In this document: positions 27,410 to 34,311 of the stretch, one piece after another
Numbering within the stretch: the stretch's first letter is position 1
How the letters are laid out: each line of letters begins with the position of its first letter
NCBI GenBank assembly: GCA_021779665.1
Contig: JAJYAG010000058.1
Location: 1 to 35,028 of the forward strand
Direction: 5' to 3'
Origin: Bacteroidota bacterium
GTDB lineage: Bacteria > Bacteroidota > Bacteroidia > Bacteroidales > JAAUTT01
Length of the DNA: 35,028 nt
Program-made: the position numbers and the translations under genes
The notes under the pieces: generated by a model
Seen by the model: the letters and a program-made list of their open reading frames with translations, nothing else
Told to the model about the DNA's origin: nothing
The model's database searches: none

Positions 27410-28336
27410 CTATTTTACAATATTAATCCTTGCAGAATCGGTCAAACCATAATTTCCGGTAACAATAAACCTATCTGTTTTTTCAAATTCTGGTTGAAGT
27501 ATTTCTATTCTATCGTCTTGTTCAATCCCTTTACTTACAGGAATTTTCACTGCAAGCGTGTCACTCACTAATTTCATTACCCAAAATTCTGTTTGCGTTT
27601 CATCAGTCAACACCGCTTCTTTAGGCAAAGTACAAGCTTCATTTTTGATTGATTTGGCAATTCGCACCCTGACAATAATATTCTCGGGTATGTTTTCCTG
27701 TTTTACAGGTTTTACCACCACAGACATAGCCTGCGTAAGAGCATCGGCAGAGGGAAGTATAGTGCCAATAATACCATCGGTATGTTTATTATCGGGCAAC
27801 AGGATTTCACAGCTTTGTCCGGCACGGATATTTCCATCAAGTTCAAAAGGTACTTGTAGGTTAAATACACTGCTTGCAGGTTCGGCAATAGTAACCAATT
27901 CATCGCCTTCTTGTACATAATCGCCTTGCTGATGTGTAATAACGCTTATTATCCCGCTTTGAGCTGCCCGTATTTTTATTTCTCCTTTAAATTGAATACT
28001 ACTGTCATTAGAAGTAGTGTTTTTTTGTAATGCTGCGGCTTCTTTGGTAATGAGGGTAAACAAAACTTCTCCATTACTTACTGTTGCGCCCGGACTTATG
28101 TTCATTGCCGATAAAAAGCCTGTGGCTGTGGAACGGACTACGTTCTTTCGCTGAAAAACAGATGTTGCGTTCAGTTCAATATATTCCGTTAACCTGCCCT
28201 TGCTCATAGTGGTAACTGTAACCGGGGTAGAAGCTACTGCCGGGGCCTCTTCTTTGGTGGTGTTAGTTGCACAGCCAACCAAAGCTGTACTTATCATCAT
28301 ACATAAAAACCATTGTATATTTCTGCTTTTCTGCAT
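27410..28336 (-). CDS. RND efflux membrane-fusion (periplasmic adaptor) lipoprotein
   Basis: This 308-residue HlyD/AcrA-type adaptor bridges the RND pump and the outer-membrane channel. The N-terminus carries a lipobox with C22 (TALVGC), so it is anchored in the inner membrane by lipid. VVRSTATGFLSAMNISPGATVSNGEVLFTLI is the first half of the lipoyl hairpin and AAQSGIISVITHQQGDYVQEGDELVTIA the second. Only about 20 residues (KEAAALQKNTTSNDS) join the halves, so the usual coiled-coil hairpin is very short or absent, as in minimal adaptors. A beta-barrel and membrane-proximal domain follow. It lies 15 bp after the TolC-like gene and 1 bp before the pump gene. Confidence 0.93.
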   Translation of the reverse strand: MQKSRNIQWFLCMMISTALVGCATNTTKEEAPAVASTPVTVTTMSKGRLTEYIELNATSVFQRKNVVRSTATGFLSAMNISPGATVSNGEVLFTLITKEAAALQKNTTSNDSSIQFKGEIKIRAAQSGIISVITHQQGDYVQEGDELVTIAEPASSVFNLQVPFELDGNIRAGQSCEILLPDNKHTDGIIGTILPSADALTQAMSVVVKPVKQENIPENIIVRVRIAKSIKNEACTLPKEAVLTDETQTEFWVMKLVSDTLAVKIPVSKGIEQDDRIEILQPEFEKTDRFIVTGNYGLTDSARINIVK

Positions 28337-28351
28337 AATCGTTTACCCGTT

Positions 28352-29584
28352 TTATTGTTGCATTAAATAATTCAGTTCGTTTATTATCCCGAATTCTTTC
28401 AGTTGAGCCTGGTGTATGTTGTGTGTTACCGAAAGAAGGTTCTTCATTGCATTGATGAGTTCGGTAATTGTTGTATTTCCACTATTTAGTTGCACTTTAA
28501 GCAGCTTAACAAGCTCCTGTGCCGATGATTCCTGTAATTTCAGTATGGTTAAATTTTTTTGGTTTGTTCGTAGCGCTGTGTTCAATTGCTCAACCTGCTT
28601 AAAATATTGGTTGGCGAAATAGATTTTATAATTTGAACGTGTATTTTCCCTGATGCTGATTTTTTGATACTCCAACCTACGCTGGTGCCCGTCAAAAATT
28701 GGGATATTCATATTTAGCCCAACGCTATATCCAAAGTTGTGATAAAAGGTTGCCGGGGCGCTTGTCATCAATCCGGCATCGGCAAACCAGTTTATTTTTG
28801 GGCGATACCTTAAATTAATGCTTTGTTGTTCGTTTATCAGTTTAAGGCTGTCAATGGCATACTGCAAAAACAAAGGCGATTTTTCAACAGCTATATTTTG
28901 TGTGATTTCTATTTTGGGCATTTGAGGAATTAATTGTGCAGTATCGGTAATTCCGCAAATTTGTTTTAAAAGGTTTACATCGGTTAAAAATTGGCTTTGA
29001 GCCTGATTAAAGCTTATTTCAGCCGTTTGCAATTCTATCTCAAGTGCAAGGTAGTCTGTTTGCTTATAAATAGCTTGTGAAACCAGTTGTTTCAATATAT
29101 TCTTTTGTTCGTTAAGCAATTCGGAATAAATCCGTAAATTGTTTACCTCGTTGTAATCGGCTAATGCGGTCAGGTATTGCCCTGTAATAGCTTTAACCAT
29201 ATCGTGTCCTGATATTTTTGCCGTATTCCGTAATGATTGATTTTGAAGGGCAATGTTTTCATACTTGTTTTTGAGTGTCTTTCCATTAAAAATATATTGT
29301 GACACATCCACCACTGAGGCGTAATTTCCGCCATTGGTTATGGCCGCATCATAGCCTAGATTATTGTTGTATGGGGCAACCATTACCTGGCTGGTGCTGT
29401 TAACCTGTGGTTTTTGTCCAGCTTTCACCATAAGGCTATCAACCTCTGCCATGCCAAGCTGGTTTTGATAATCTTTAAGCAGGGGGCTATTGCTTAAGCC
29501 ATGATTAATAAAATAATCAAGCTGTTGGGCGCCTGCATTTAATGCCAAACTCCAGAGGAACACGTTTAAAAGAGCTATCTTCAT
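28352..29584 (-). CDS. TolC-like outer-membrane efflux protein
   Basis: From the ATG at 29584 the protein has 410 residues: a signal peptide (LLNVFLWSLALNAGAQ) and two OEP repeats of long amphipathic helices, with pairs of beta segments (SVVDVSQYIFNGKTL; YSVGLNMNIPIFDGHQRRLEYQK) that form the trimeric barrel. The motif NIPIFDGHQRR is characteristic of TolC-type channels. The frame also runs upstream to an ATG at 29683, but those 33 extra residues precede a proper signal peptide and cross an inverted repeat, so I prefer 29584. It is the first gene of the pump operon, and its partners are the adaptor and RND pump just downstream. Confidence 0.92.
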   Translation of the reverse strand: MKIALLNVFLWSLALNAGAQQLDYFINHGLSNSPLLKDYQNQLGMAEVDSLMVKAGQKPQVNSTSQVMVAPYNNNLGYDAAITNGGNYASVVDVSQYIFNGKTLKNKYENIALQNQSLRNTAKISGHDMVKAITGQYLTALADYNEVNNLRIYSELLNEQKNILKQLVSQAIYKQTDYLALEIELQTAEISFNQAQSQFLTDVNLLKQICGITDTAQLIPQMPKIEITQNIAVEKSPLFLQYAIDSLKLINEQQSINLRYRPKINWFADAGLMTSAPATFYHNFGYSVGLNMNIPIFDGHQRRLEYQKISIRENTRSNYKIYFANQYFKQVEQLNTALRTNQKNLTILKLQESSAQELVKLLKVQLNSGNTTITELINAMKNLLSVTHNIHQAQLKEFGIINELNYLMQQ

Positions 29585-29627
29585 GTAACCTAAAAACTGT
29601 GTAAATAAATTTGAAAGAAGGAGAGGG

Positions 29628-29686
29628 TATGTGAAAAGGATTGAGCGAAGTGCCAAAAAAATGAGAGTTTCGCTGACTTTCACATA
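29628..29686. repeat. imperfect palindromic element in the efflux operon leader
   Basis: Two inverted arms are nested: TATGTGAAA (29628-29636) with TTTCACATA (29678-29686), and AGCGAA (29644-29649) with TTCGCT (29669-29674), around a 19-nt loop. The minus strand contains GGCACTTCGCTCAATCC, which resembles the small intergenic palindromic repeats scattered through many Bacteroidota genomes. It lies between the PepSY-like gene and the TolC-like gene and could attenuate read-through or be a degenerate mobile repeat. Confidence 0.45.
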
Positions 29687-29712
29687 ACCTCTGTCTTCAT
29701 TTTCTTAAATTT

Positions 29713-30192
29713 TCATTCATTATCTTTTTCTTTTATTTCTTCCTTACTGATCAACTTTCCATTGGTATCAAAAATCAATTCGAATTTTTCTTTATTCTTT
29801 CTAGCTACCATCTCATAGGTAATTAAGCCTTGCGTGTCAGTTTTTTCGCACTCTTTGATTTTATATCCGGCAAAATCCCTGGATAATGAATTTTCTACAG
29901 CCTGGGGCAGTTCACTTTCTTTAATAACTGTTTCTAATTCGAGCAGGTCTCCTTTTTCATTCATAACAACTGACATTTCTTTCTTGTCCATCACAAATTC
30001 GACTTCATATTCGCCGGCTTTTTCAAGACCCCACTCAATTTTGGAAGCAGCGGGAAAACGTTTTGAGAATTCTTTTTTCACCTGCCCTGGTACAATAACT
30101 TTTTTGTTATCTTTTGAATTTTCACCTTTATCCTGTGCTATTCCACAGGCGCTGATAAGAGTCAGCAGAACAATAAGTAATCTGGTCTTCAT
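29713..30192 (-). CDS. PepSY-like periplasmic protein
   Basis: This 159-residue exported protein has an N-terminal signal. LISAC could be a lipobox with Cys16, or cleavage may follow GIA, so the anchor is uncertain. Two PepSY-like repeats follow, each with an amphipathic helix then three strands: VPGQVKKEFSKRFPAASKIEW..YEVEF and LPQAVENSLSRDFAGYKIKECEK..YEMVARK. Small proteins of this type are frequent next to two-component systems and efflux or metal genes in Bacteroidota and are thought to modulate sensor kinases or peptidases; the biochemical role is not established. It diverges from the OmpR-type regulator and is followed by the pump operon after 128 bp with a palindromic element, so it may be co-regulated. 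Confidence 0.85.
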   Translation of the reverse strand: MKTRLLIVLLTLISACGIAQDKGENSKDNKKVIVPGQVKKEFSKRFPAASKIEWGLEKAGEYEVEFVMDKKEMSVVMNEKGDLLELETVIKESELPQAVENSLSRDFAGYKIKECEKTDTQGLITYEMVARKNKEKFELIFDTNGKLISKEEIKEKDNE

Positions 30193-30253
30193 AATTTAAG
30201 ATTTAAATGTTGTTTTTTATTCGTTGAGCATTCACCTTACAAGAATAATTCAC

Positions 30254-30309
30254 AATTCTAAAGCAATTTTCAAGTTTGGTTTAATTGTCTTAAATTTTAC
30301 TTTAGAATT
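30254..30309. promoter_or_regulatory. inverted repeat and promoter between the PepSY and response-regulator genes
   Basis: A perfect 10-bp inverted repeat, AATTCTAAAG (30254-30263) and CTTTAGAATT (30300-30309), flanks 36 bp. On the plus strand TTTG (30275-30278) is followed after 19 nt by TACTTTAG (30298-30305), one mismatch from TAnnTTTG, so a promoter for the response regulator is likely, with its -7 inside the right arm. The arrangement suits an OmpR-type regulator controlling both its own operon and the divergent PepSY/efflux genes. Confidence 0.5.
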
Positions 30310-30342
30310 ATGTATTTATTTTGTCACAGAATACAATGTATT

Positions 30343-31020
30343 ATGAAAGTCCTTATTATAGAAGATGAAACAGCGCTGATGGAAGACATCAGGAACTTTC
30401 TGGAAACTGAAAAGATAATGGTTGAGACAGCCTCTGATTATAAGGAAGCAATGGCTAAAATTCTCGATTACGAGTACGATTGCGTGGTGGTGGATATTAA
30501 CCTGCCTAAAGGTTCCGGGTTTAATATCGTTAACGAACTAAAAAGCATGAATTCGAAATCAGGGATCATTATTATTTCTGCCAGGGATTCTCTTGATGAC
30601 AAGCTAAGTGGATTGAACCTGGGCGCCGATGATTATCTTGTAAAGCCTTTTCATTTAAGCGAACTCAATGCGCGCATAAATTCCATCGTACGCCGAAGGC
30701 TTTTTGACGGTTATAATATTGTTACTTTTAACGAAATAGCAATGGATTGCTCTGCCCAGGCAATAAAAGTAAATTCCCTGCCGGTTATGCTTACACGGAA
30801 GGAGTTTGATTTATTGGCTTACTTCATCACAAACCAAAACAGGGTACTGTCGCAATCGGCAATAGTAGAACATTTATGGCCTGATGAGATTGAATTTGCC
30901 GGTTCATACAAATTTCTTTATACCCACGTGGGCAATCTTCGGAAAAAGTTACAGGATGCCGGTTGTTCCAGCTACATAAAATCGATATACGGTATAGGGT
31001 ACAAATGGGGAGAATCATGA
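30343..31020 (+). CDS. OmpR/PhoB-family response regulator
   Basis: From the ATG at 30343 the protein has 225 residues. The receiver has E7/D8 in LIIEDET, acceptor D51 in VVVDINLPKGSG, S79 and K101 (YLVKPFHL). The C-terminal winged helix (about 130-225) has LTRKEFDLLAYFITNQNRVL, VEHLWPD, and the closing YIKSIYGIGYKWG. An in-frame ATG at 30310 would add 11 residues but lies at the predicted transcription start, and MKVLIIEDE is the normal beginning for the family. Its stop overlaps the ATG of the kinase gene by 4 nt. Divergence from the PepSY/efflux genes suggests it controls them. Confidence 0.95.
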   Translation: MKVLIIEDETALMEDIRNFLETEKIMVETASDYKEAMAKILDYEYDCVVVDINLPKGSGFNIVNELKSMNSKSGIIIISARDSLDDKLSGLNLGADDYLVKPFHLSELNARINSIVRRRLFDGYNIVTFNEIAMDCSAQAIKVNSLPVMLTRKEFDLLAYFITNQNRVLSQSAIVEHLWPDEIEFAGSYKFLYTHVGNLRKKLQDAGCSSYIKSIYGIGYKWGES

Positions 31021-32291
31021 AATTACTTGCAATTACCAACCGCTATTATTTTATAAGTATCACTGTCTTCTTCGTATTGGCAGGAATTGTTTTGTTTTAT
31101 TCAATTAAATATCAGCTTACTGAAGAACTGAATGAACAGTTGAAAACAGAGCAGGTAAATGTAACGCGGATTATCGAAAAGTCAGATTCGTTAAATATGA
31201 CATTCTTATTAAATGATAATATGTCATTCAGACAGGCTGGCCCTGAAATCTCTTTTAAGCCTGTTTTGTTTGACACTTTGAAATTTGACAATGTGGAGAA
31301 AGAGAATATCCCATATCGTATTATCCGTTTTCCGGCAAAATCAAGATATCAGAATTATGTTATCACCATTCAGAGTTCGAAAATTGAAAATGAAGATATT
31401 ATTTTGAGTATTTTTTTAAGCCTGATAATAGTTTTTGCACTATTCAGCATAATGCTTTACCTCTCCAATTATTATTTTAGTAAAAAGCTATGGTCGCCGT
31501 TCCTAAAAACCATAGCCACAATTAAATCAGTTAATATCCATGATTCTGAGGCCCAATTCGCCATTGATAAAACCAACGTGCAGGAGTTTTATGAATTAAA
31601 CAGTTCGTTGCAACAGATGATCGACAGGATAAAACGGGACTACCGGCGAATGAAAGATTTTTCAGAAAATGCTTCGCATGAATTACAAACGCCTCTGTCA
31701 ATCATTCGATCCAAACTCGAAAGTTTGTTACAAAGCCCCGACCTTAAAGCGAGAGAGGCCCAACTAATTGATCAGGCATTAGAAAGTACGGTCCGGCTAT
31801 CGCGGATTAACCAGACATTATTATTGCTTACAAAAATCGAAAATGGCCAGTTTGTTCAAAAGCAGGATGTCAGTTTTTATGAAGTGTTTGAGAAATATCT
31901 CGAAGCATACCGGGAAATGATTATTGACAAAAAATTGAAAATCAAGGTTGAACGCGAAGGCGATTTTTCTTTTGCCATCCATCCAGCATTAGCTGATGTT
32001 TTAGTTTCGAATATTTTGAACAATGCCATAAAACACAATATTGACAATGGTTGGCTTACAATAAAAATTCACCCCGAAGGTCTGGATATAAGAAATTCAG
32101 GGTTGCCACCAGAATATCCCCCGGAGCAACTTTTTAACAGGTTTGCCAAAGGAACGCATTCTGCAGAACATCTTGGCCTCGGACTGGCATTGATTAAGGA
32201 AATCGCACAATCGTATGATTTTGAGGTTCAATATAATTACCACAAAAACATGCATATATTTATAATCAATGCATTCGTCAAAGCCATTTAG
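31017..32291 (+). CDS. membrane sensor histidine kinase, partner of the OmpR-type regulator
   Basis: This 424-residue kinase has TM1 at about 10-30, a small periplasmic domain of roughly 95 residues, and TM2 at about 127-150. A short linker leads to HisKA with H221 in FSENASHELQTPLSIIRS and HATPase_c (ILNNAIKHN, DIRNSGLP, HLGLGLALIKEI). The ATPase domain is shortened at its end, as in several CusS/ArlS-like Bacteroidota kinases, and the G1 box reads DIRNSGLP instead of DxGxG, so nucleotide binding may be altered. The start at 31017 overlaps the regulator stop (ATGA) and precedes TM1 by the usual distance. The periplasmic domain is a candidate target of the PepSY-like protein encoded divergently. 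Confidence 0.94.
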   Translation: MKLLAITNRYYFISITVFFVLAGIVLFYSIKYQLTEELNEQLKTEQVNVTRIIEKSDSLNMTFLLNDNMSFRQAGPEISFKPVLFDTLKFDNVEKENIPYRIIRFPAKSRYQNYVITIQSSKIENEDIILSIFLSLIIVFALFSIMLYLSNYYFSKKLWSPFLKTIATIKSVNIHDSEAQFAIDKTNVQEFYELNSSLQQMIDRIKRDYRRMKDFSENASHELQTPLSIIRSKLESLLQSPDLKAREAQLIDQALESTVRLSRINQTLLLLTKIENGQFVQKQDVSFYEVFEKYLEAYREMIIDKKLKIKVEREGDFSFAIHPALADVLVSNILNNAIKHNIDNGWLTIKIHPEGLDIRNSGLPPEYPPEQLFNRFAKGTHSAEHLGLGLALIKEIAQSYDFEVQYNYHKNMHIFIINAFVKAI

Positions 32292-32362
32292 TTGTTGGCC
32301 CGGGAACATTGCATACCTTTTTTATCCAAATTTCTTATAATTTTTTGGCCAGTAGTCTTCTA

Positions 32363-32370
32363 TAAATTTG
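32363..32370 (+). promoter_or_regulatory. -7 promoter element before a small ORF
   Basis: TAAATTTG matches TAnnTTTG exactly and lies 37 bp before the ATG at 32408. A TTTG at 32344-32347 is only 15 nt upstream, shorter than the usual 19-21, so the -33 is doubtful. This is the main external support for the small gene that follows. Confidence 0.35.
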
Positions 32371-32407
32371 CTTTATCCCGGAATTTTTTTGGCTCTTCAT
32401 TTTGGAA

Positions 32408-32632
32408 ATGAATAAGTTTCATTTGGTTCCCTGTAATTCTATAAATGAAAATTCCTTTCAATTCTCCGGTTCACAAAAGATACCTTTTATTTTACCTACT
32501 TCTATAGTTCAATTTTTATCAACCCCAGTATGGTTCGCCGGTTTAACAATCATATTTCTTTCCCCCTGGTGGGCTTTTGTTGCCGGTTTTTTAGCAGTAT
32601 ATTCCATTGCTATATTGGTTGTCATTGGATAA
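32408..32632 (+). CDS. small hypothetical membrane protein
   Basis: A 74-residue frame starts at ATG 32408 (a TTG at 32402 is also in frame). The first 35 residues are polar; the rest form one or two hydrophobic helices (TPVWFAGLTIIFLSPWW and AFVAGFLAVYSIAILVVIG), with a Pro-Trp-Trp turn between, and end almost at the membrane boundary. I recognise no family. It lies alone between the sensor kinase and the GDCCVxC gene. A matching -7 element upstream and the Trp-rich, membrane-like composition favour a real gene, but there is no homology to lean on. Confidence 0.4.
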   Translation: MNKFHLVPCNSINENSFQFSGSQKIPFILPTSIVQFLSTPVWFAGLTIIFLSPWWAFVAGFLAVYSIAILVVIG

Positions 32633-32975
32633 ACATACAGAGTAGCATGGAGAAACCCGGTGAATGCCCTGCGTTATGAATGATAACAGTTTTTCTGATG
32701 GTTCATTCATTTGAATATTCTTTGAATGATTGACCAAAAAACAAATTCTAACGCGTTTGATAACAATAACAAGGTACTTTGAATTTTAAAATATTTTAAT
32801 TTTACATGATGTAAGAGATCAAAATAGAATAAAACATCAGCATAATTTTATTAATTACTGTCGCGACTATTCTGATTATAAAAACATAGGGACTGAGTAT
32901 TATCCAAAGCTTTGACTATTGTATAGTCGGTATTATTGAAAGTTTATGATTCATAATTAAATAAACCATCTGATC
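32633..32975. other. 343-bp intergenic region
   Basis: No convincing frame or RNA was seen. The last 110 bp look regulatory: GACTAT occurs at 32865-32870 and again inside a palindrome at 32914-32928, next to the 10-bp palindrome CAAAGCTTTG (32905-32914). The first 200 bp show nothing recognisable. Confidence 0.4.
32914..32928. promoter_or_regulatory. palindrome upstream of the GDCCVxC gene, candidate operator
   Basis: GACTAT (32914-32919) and ATAGTC (32923-32928) are perfect 6-bp arms around TGT. The site lies 47 bp before the gene start. TATTATTG (32931-32938), one mismatch from the -7 consensus, follows directly, and TTTG at 32911-32914 lies 16 nt before it, shorter than ideal. A repressor bound here would cover the promoter. 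Confidence 0.35.
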
Positions 32976-33182
32976 ATGTACAGCATTCTTAATAGTATAA
33001 TCACCTGTCCGATTTGCGGACATTCCAAAGAAGAACTAATGCCTGAGGATTCATGTTTGTTTTTTTATGAATGCGAGCATTGCAAAACCATGTTGAAACC
33101 TAAAAATGGTGATTGTTGTGTGTTTTGTTCGTATGGATCGGTACCATGTCCACCTGTTCAAGATTGCAAAGATGATTGTTAA
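32976..33182 (+). CDS. GDCCVxC-domain cysteine-rich small protein
   Basis: This 68-residue protein contains 11 cysteines. The name-giving motif is GDCCVFCSYGSVPCPP (45-60), matching the small family known as GDCCVxC domain-containing (seleno)protein. In front are two CxxC knuckles, C11-x2-C14 (CPIC) and C33-x2-C36 (CEHC), resembling a zinc ribbon. Some relatives carry selenocysteine in the motif; here the codons are ordinary cysteine. The family's function is not settled; its Cys density suggests metal or metalloid binding or thiol chemistry. It precedes an ArsR-type repressor by about 150 bp, and that neighbourhood fits a metal, metalloid or sulfur stress cassette. Confidence 0.88.
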   Translation: MYSILNSIITCPICGHSKEELMPEDSCLFFYECEHCKTMLKPKNGDCCVFCSYGSVPCPPVQDCKDDC

Positions 33183-33269
33183 TCCCGTTCTTCTTTAATC
33201 AGAAGTTTATCTTTTAGTTGATTAACAAGCCCTCCTATAGTCAGGCAATTGAAAATAAATCTTCTTCGG

Positions 33270-33310
33270 TTTAAATGTTATAAATTAGTTTATATATTTG
33301 TAAACAAATA
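33270..33310 (+). promoter_or_regulatory. promoter with overlapping operator palindrome for the ArsR gene
   Basis: A -33-like TTTA (33270-33273), 19 nt of spacer and TATATTTG (33293-33300, matching TAnnTTTG) form a good Bacteroidota promoter. The palindrome TATTTGTAAACAAATA (33295-33310; 7-bp arms, 2-bp centre) overlaps the -7 and lies 24 bp before the ATG. ArsR/SmtB repressors typically bind such AT-rich dyads over their own promoter, so autorepression is the natural reading. Confidence 0.6.
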
Positions 33311-33334
33311 AACATACGAACATATAAACAGATT

Positions 33335-33661
33335 ATGCAGGATAAGACTTTATATTCTCTCCATGCCAATATTTGCAAAGCTCTTGCGAATCCAATCCGC
33401 ATTGAGATAATTGATGTTTTAAATGAAAAAGAACTGAGTTTTGGGGATTTGCAGGAAGTGACCGGAGTATTGAAGTCGAACCTGTCACAGCATCTTTCGC
33501 TGATGGTTTCCAGTGGTATTTTAATTCAACGAAGAGAAGGGCTGAATGCTTATTTTAAACTGGCTACTCCAAAAATTGGGACTGCCTGCCGGTTAATGCG
33601 TGAAGTTCTCATTGAAAACTTAAGGAAAAACAGCGATTTATTGACCCAATTTGAAAAGTAA
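33335..33661 (+). CDS. ArsR/SmtB-family transcriptional repressor
   Basis: This 108-residue winged-helix protein begins with HANICKALANPIRIEIIDVLN, carries the recognition region GVLKSNLSQHLSLMVSSGIL and a wing (IQRREGLNAYFKLATPKI). No ELCVCDL metal box is present. Its only cysteines are C14 in helix 1 and C85 in the last helix, a two-cysteine layout that in other ArsR members can serve a persulfide or thiol switch, though the match is only topological. It is 2 bp upstream of the methyltransferase gene, so both are one transcript, and a dyad overlaps its promoter. It probably releases the operon when the inducer modifies or binds these cysteines. Confidence 0.93.
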   Translation: MQDKTLYSLHANICKALANPIRIEIIDVLNEKELSFGDLQEVTGVLKSNLSQHLSLMVSSGILIQRREGLNAYFKLATPKIGTACRLMREVLIENLRKNSDLLTQFEK

Positions 33662-33663
33662 CC

Positions 33664-34233
33664 ATGAAAGTTCGTGATAGCGGAATGCCGGAAGAATCAC
33701 TCTGGTCAAAATTTTTTGATGCTAATAATATCCTCGAAAAATTGGAAATAAATAATTCTGTTAATAACCTGGCAGAATTCGGATGTGGATATGGGACGTT
33801 TACCATTGAAGCTGCCAGAAGGATCTCCGGAAGGCTCTTTGCTTTTGATATTGAACAGGAGATGATTGAGTTTACCAGAAACAGGGCCATTCAGGAAAAT
33901 GTGCAGAATATTGATTTTTTCAATCGTGACATTATTTCCACGGGTTCCAGCCTAAAACCCGGATCGGTTGATTATGTGATGGTGTTTAATATTTTACATC
34001 ACGAAAAACCTATTGAGTTATTAGCAGAAGCTCACAACATTCTCCAAAGTAAGGGAAAGGTCGGAATAATCCATTGGCGTACTGATATAGAAACTCCCCG
34101 TGGCCCAGAAATGTCCATTCGCCCAAAACCTGAACAATGTATGAAATGGGCAGTGGAAGCAGGTTTCAGTATTTCTAAACAGCCTGAAATATTGGAACCA
34201 TTTCATTATGGACTGGTTATTCAAAAAAACTAA
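33664..34233 (+). CDS. class I SAM-dependent methyltransferase
   Basis: This 189-residue protein has motif I in EFGCGYGTFTIEAARR (38-53), the acidic residue ending strand 2 at D62 (FAFDIEQEM), VDYVMVFNILHHEKP at motif post-I/II, and GKVGIIHWRTD near the last strand. This is a minimal Rossmann methyltransferase of the UbiE/ArsM broad type. It has just two cysteines (C41 in motif I and one near 139), so it lacks the three to four cysteines of arsenite methyltransferases and is probably not a standard ArsM. Its substrate is unknown. The 2-bp gap after the ArsR gene indicates co-expression, so it likely modifies the compound sensed by the repressor or a related thiol or metalloid. Confidence 0.9.
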   Translation: MKVRDSGMPEESLWSKFFDANNILEKLEINNSVNNLAEFGCGYGTFTIEAARRISGRLFAFDIEQEMIEFTRNRAIQENVQNIDFFNRDIISTGSSLKPGSVDYVMVFNILHHEKPIELLAEAHNILQSKGKVGIIHWRTDIETPRGPEMSIRPKPEQCMKWAVEAGFSISKQPEILEPFHYGLVIQKN

Positions 34234-34311
34234 AAACTGGTTGTTCAACGAGGCAAATTATTTGATACCAGGTATGAATGAATTCATTGTGTAACGAATA
34301 ATATATTTATT

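Noticed and set aside
24373-29584. Heavy-metal (CusCBA-type) assignment for the efflux operon
   Set aside because: The transporter has an AcrB-like DD pair in IGLIIDDAIVVIEQ, and the adaptor lacks metal-binding Met/His motifs; the substrate is left open.
29585-29683. N-terminal extension of the TolC-like protein from the ATG at 29683
   Set aside because: It would put 33 residues before a normal signal peptide and run through a palindromic repeat; the ATG at 29584 gives a canonical exported protein.
30963-31016. Upstream start of the sensor kinase at 30963
   Set aside because: The extra 18 residues overlap the response-regulator winged helix; ATG 31017 gives the usual ATGA overlap and a proper distance to TM1.
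33179-33274. Minus-strand frame reading NRRRFIFNCLTIGGL near its start, resembling a twin-arginine signal peptide
   Set aside because: There is no start codon: the codon before the Asn is TTA, preceded by CAT and a stop. It has just 32 codons and overlaps the ArsR promoter. It might be a gene remnant but is most simply chance.
33664-34233. Arsenite methyltransferase (ArsM) assignment because of the adjacent ArsR gene
   Set aside because: Only two cysteines are present, one in motif I; the conserved arsenic-binding cysteines are missing, so a general SAM methyltransferase call is safer.
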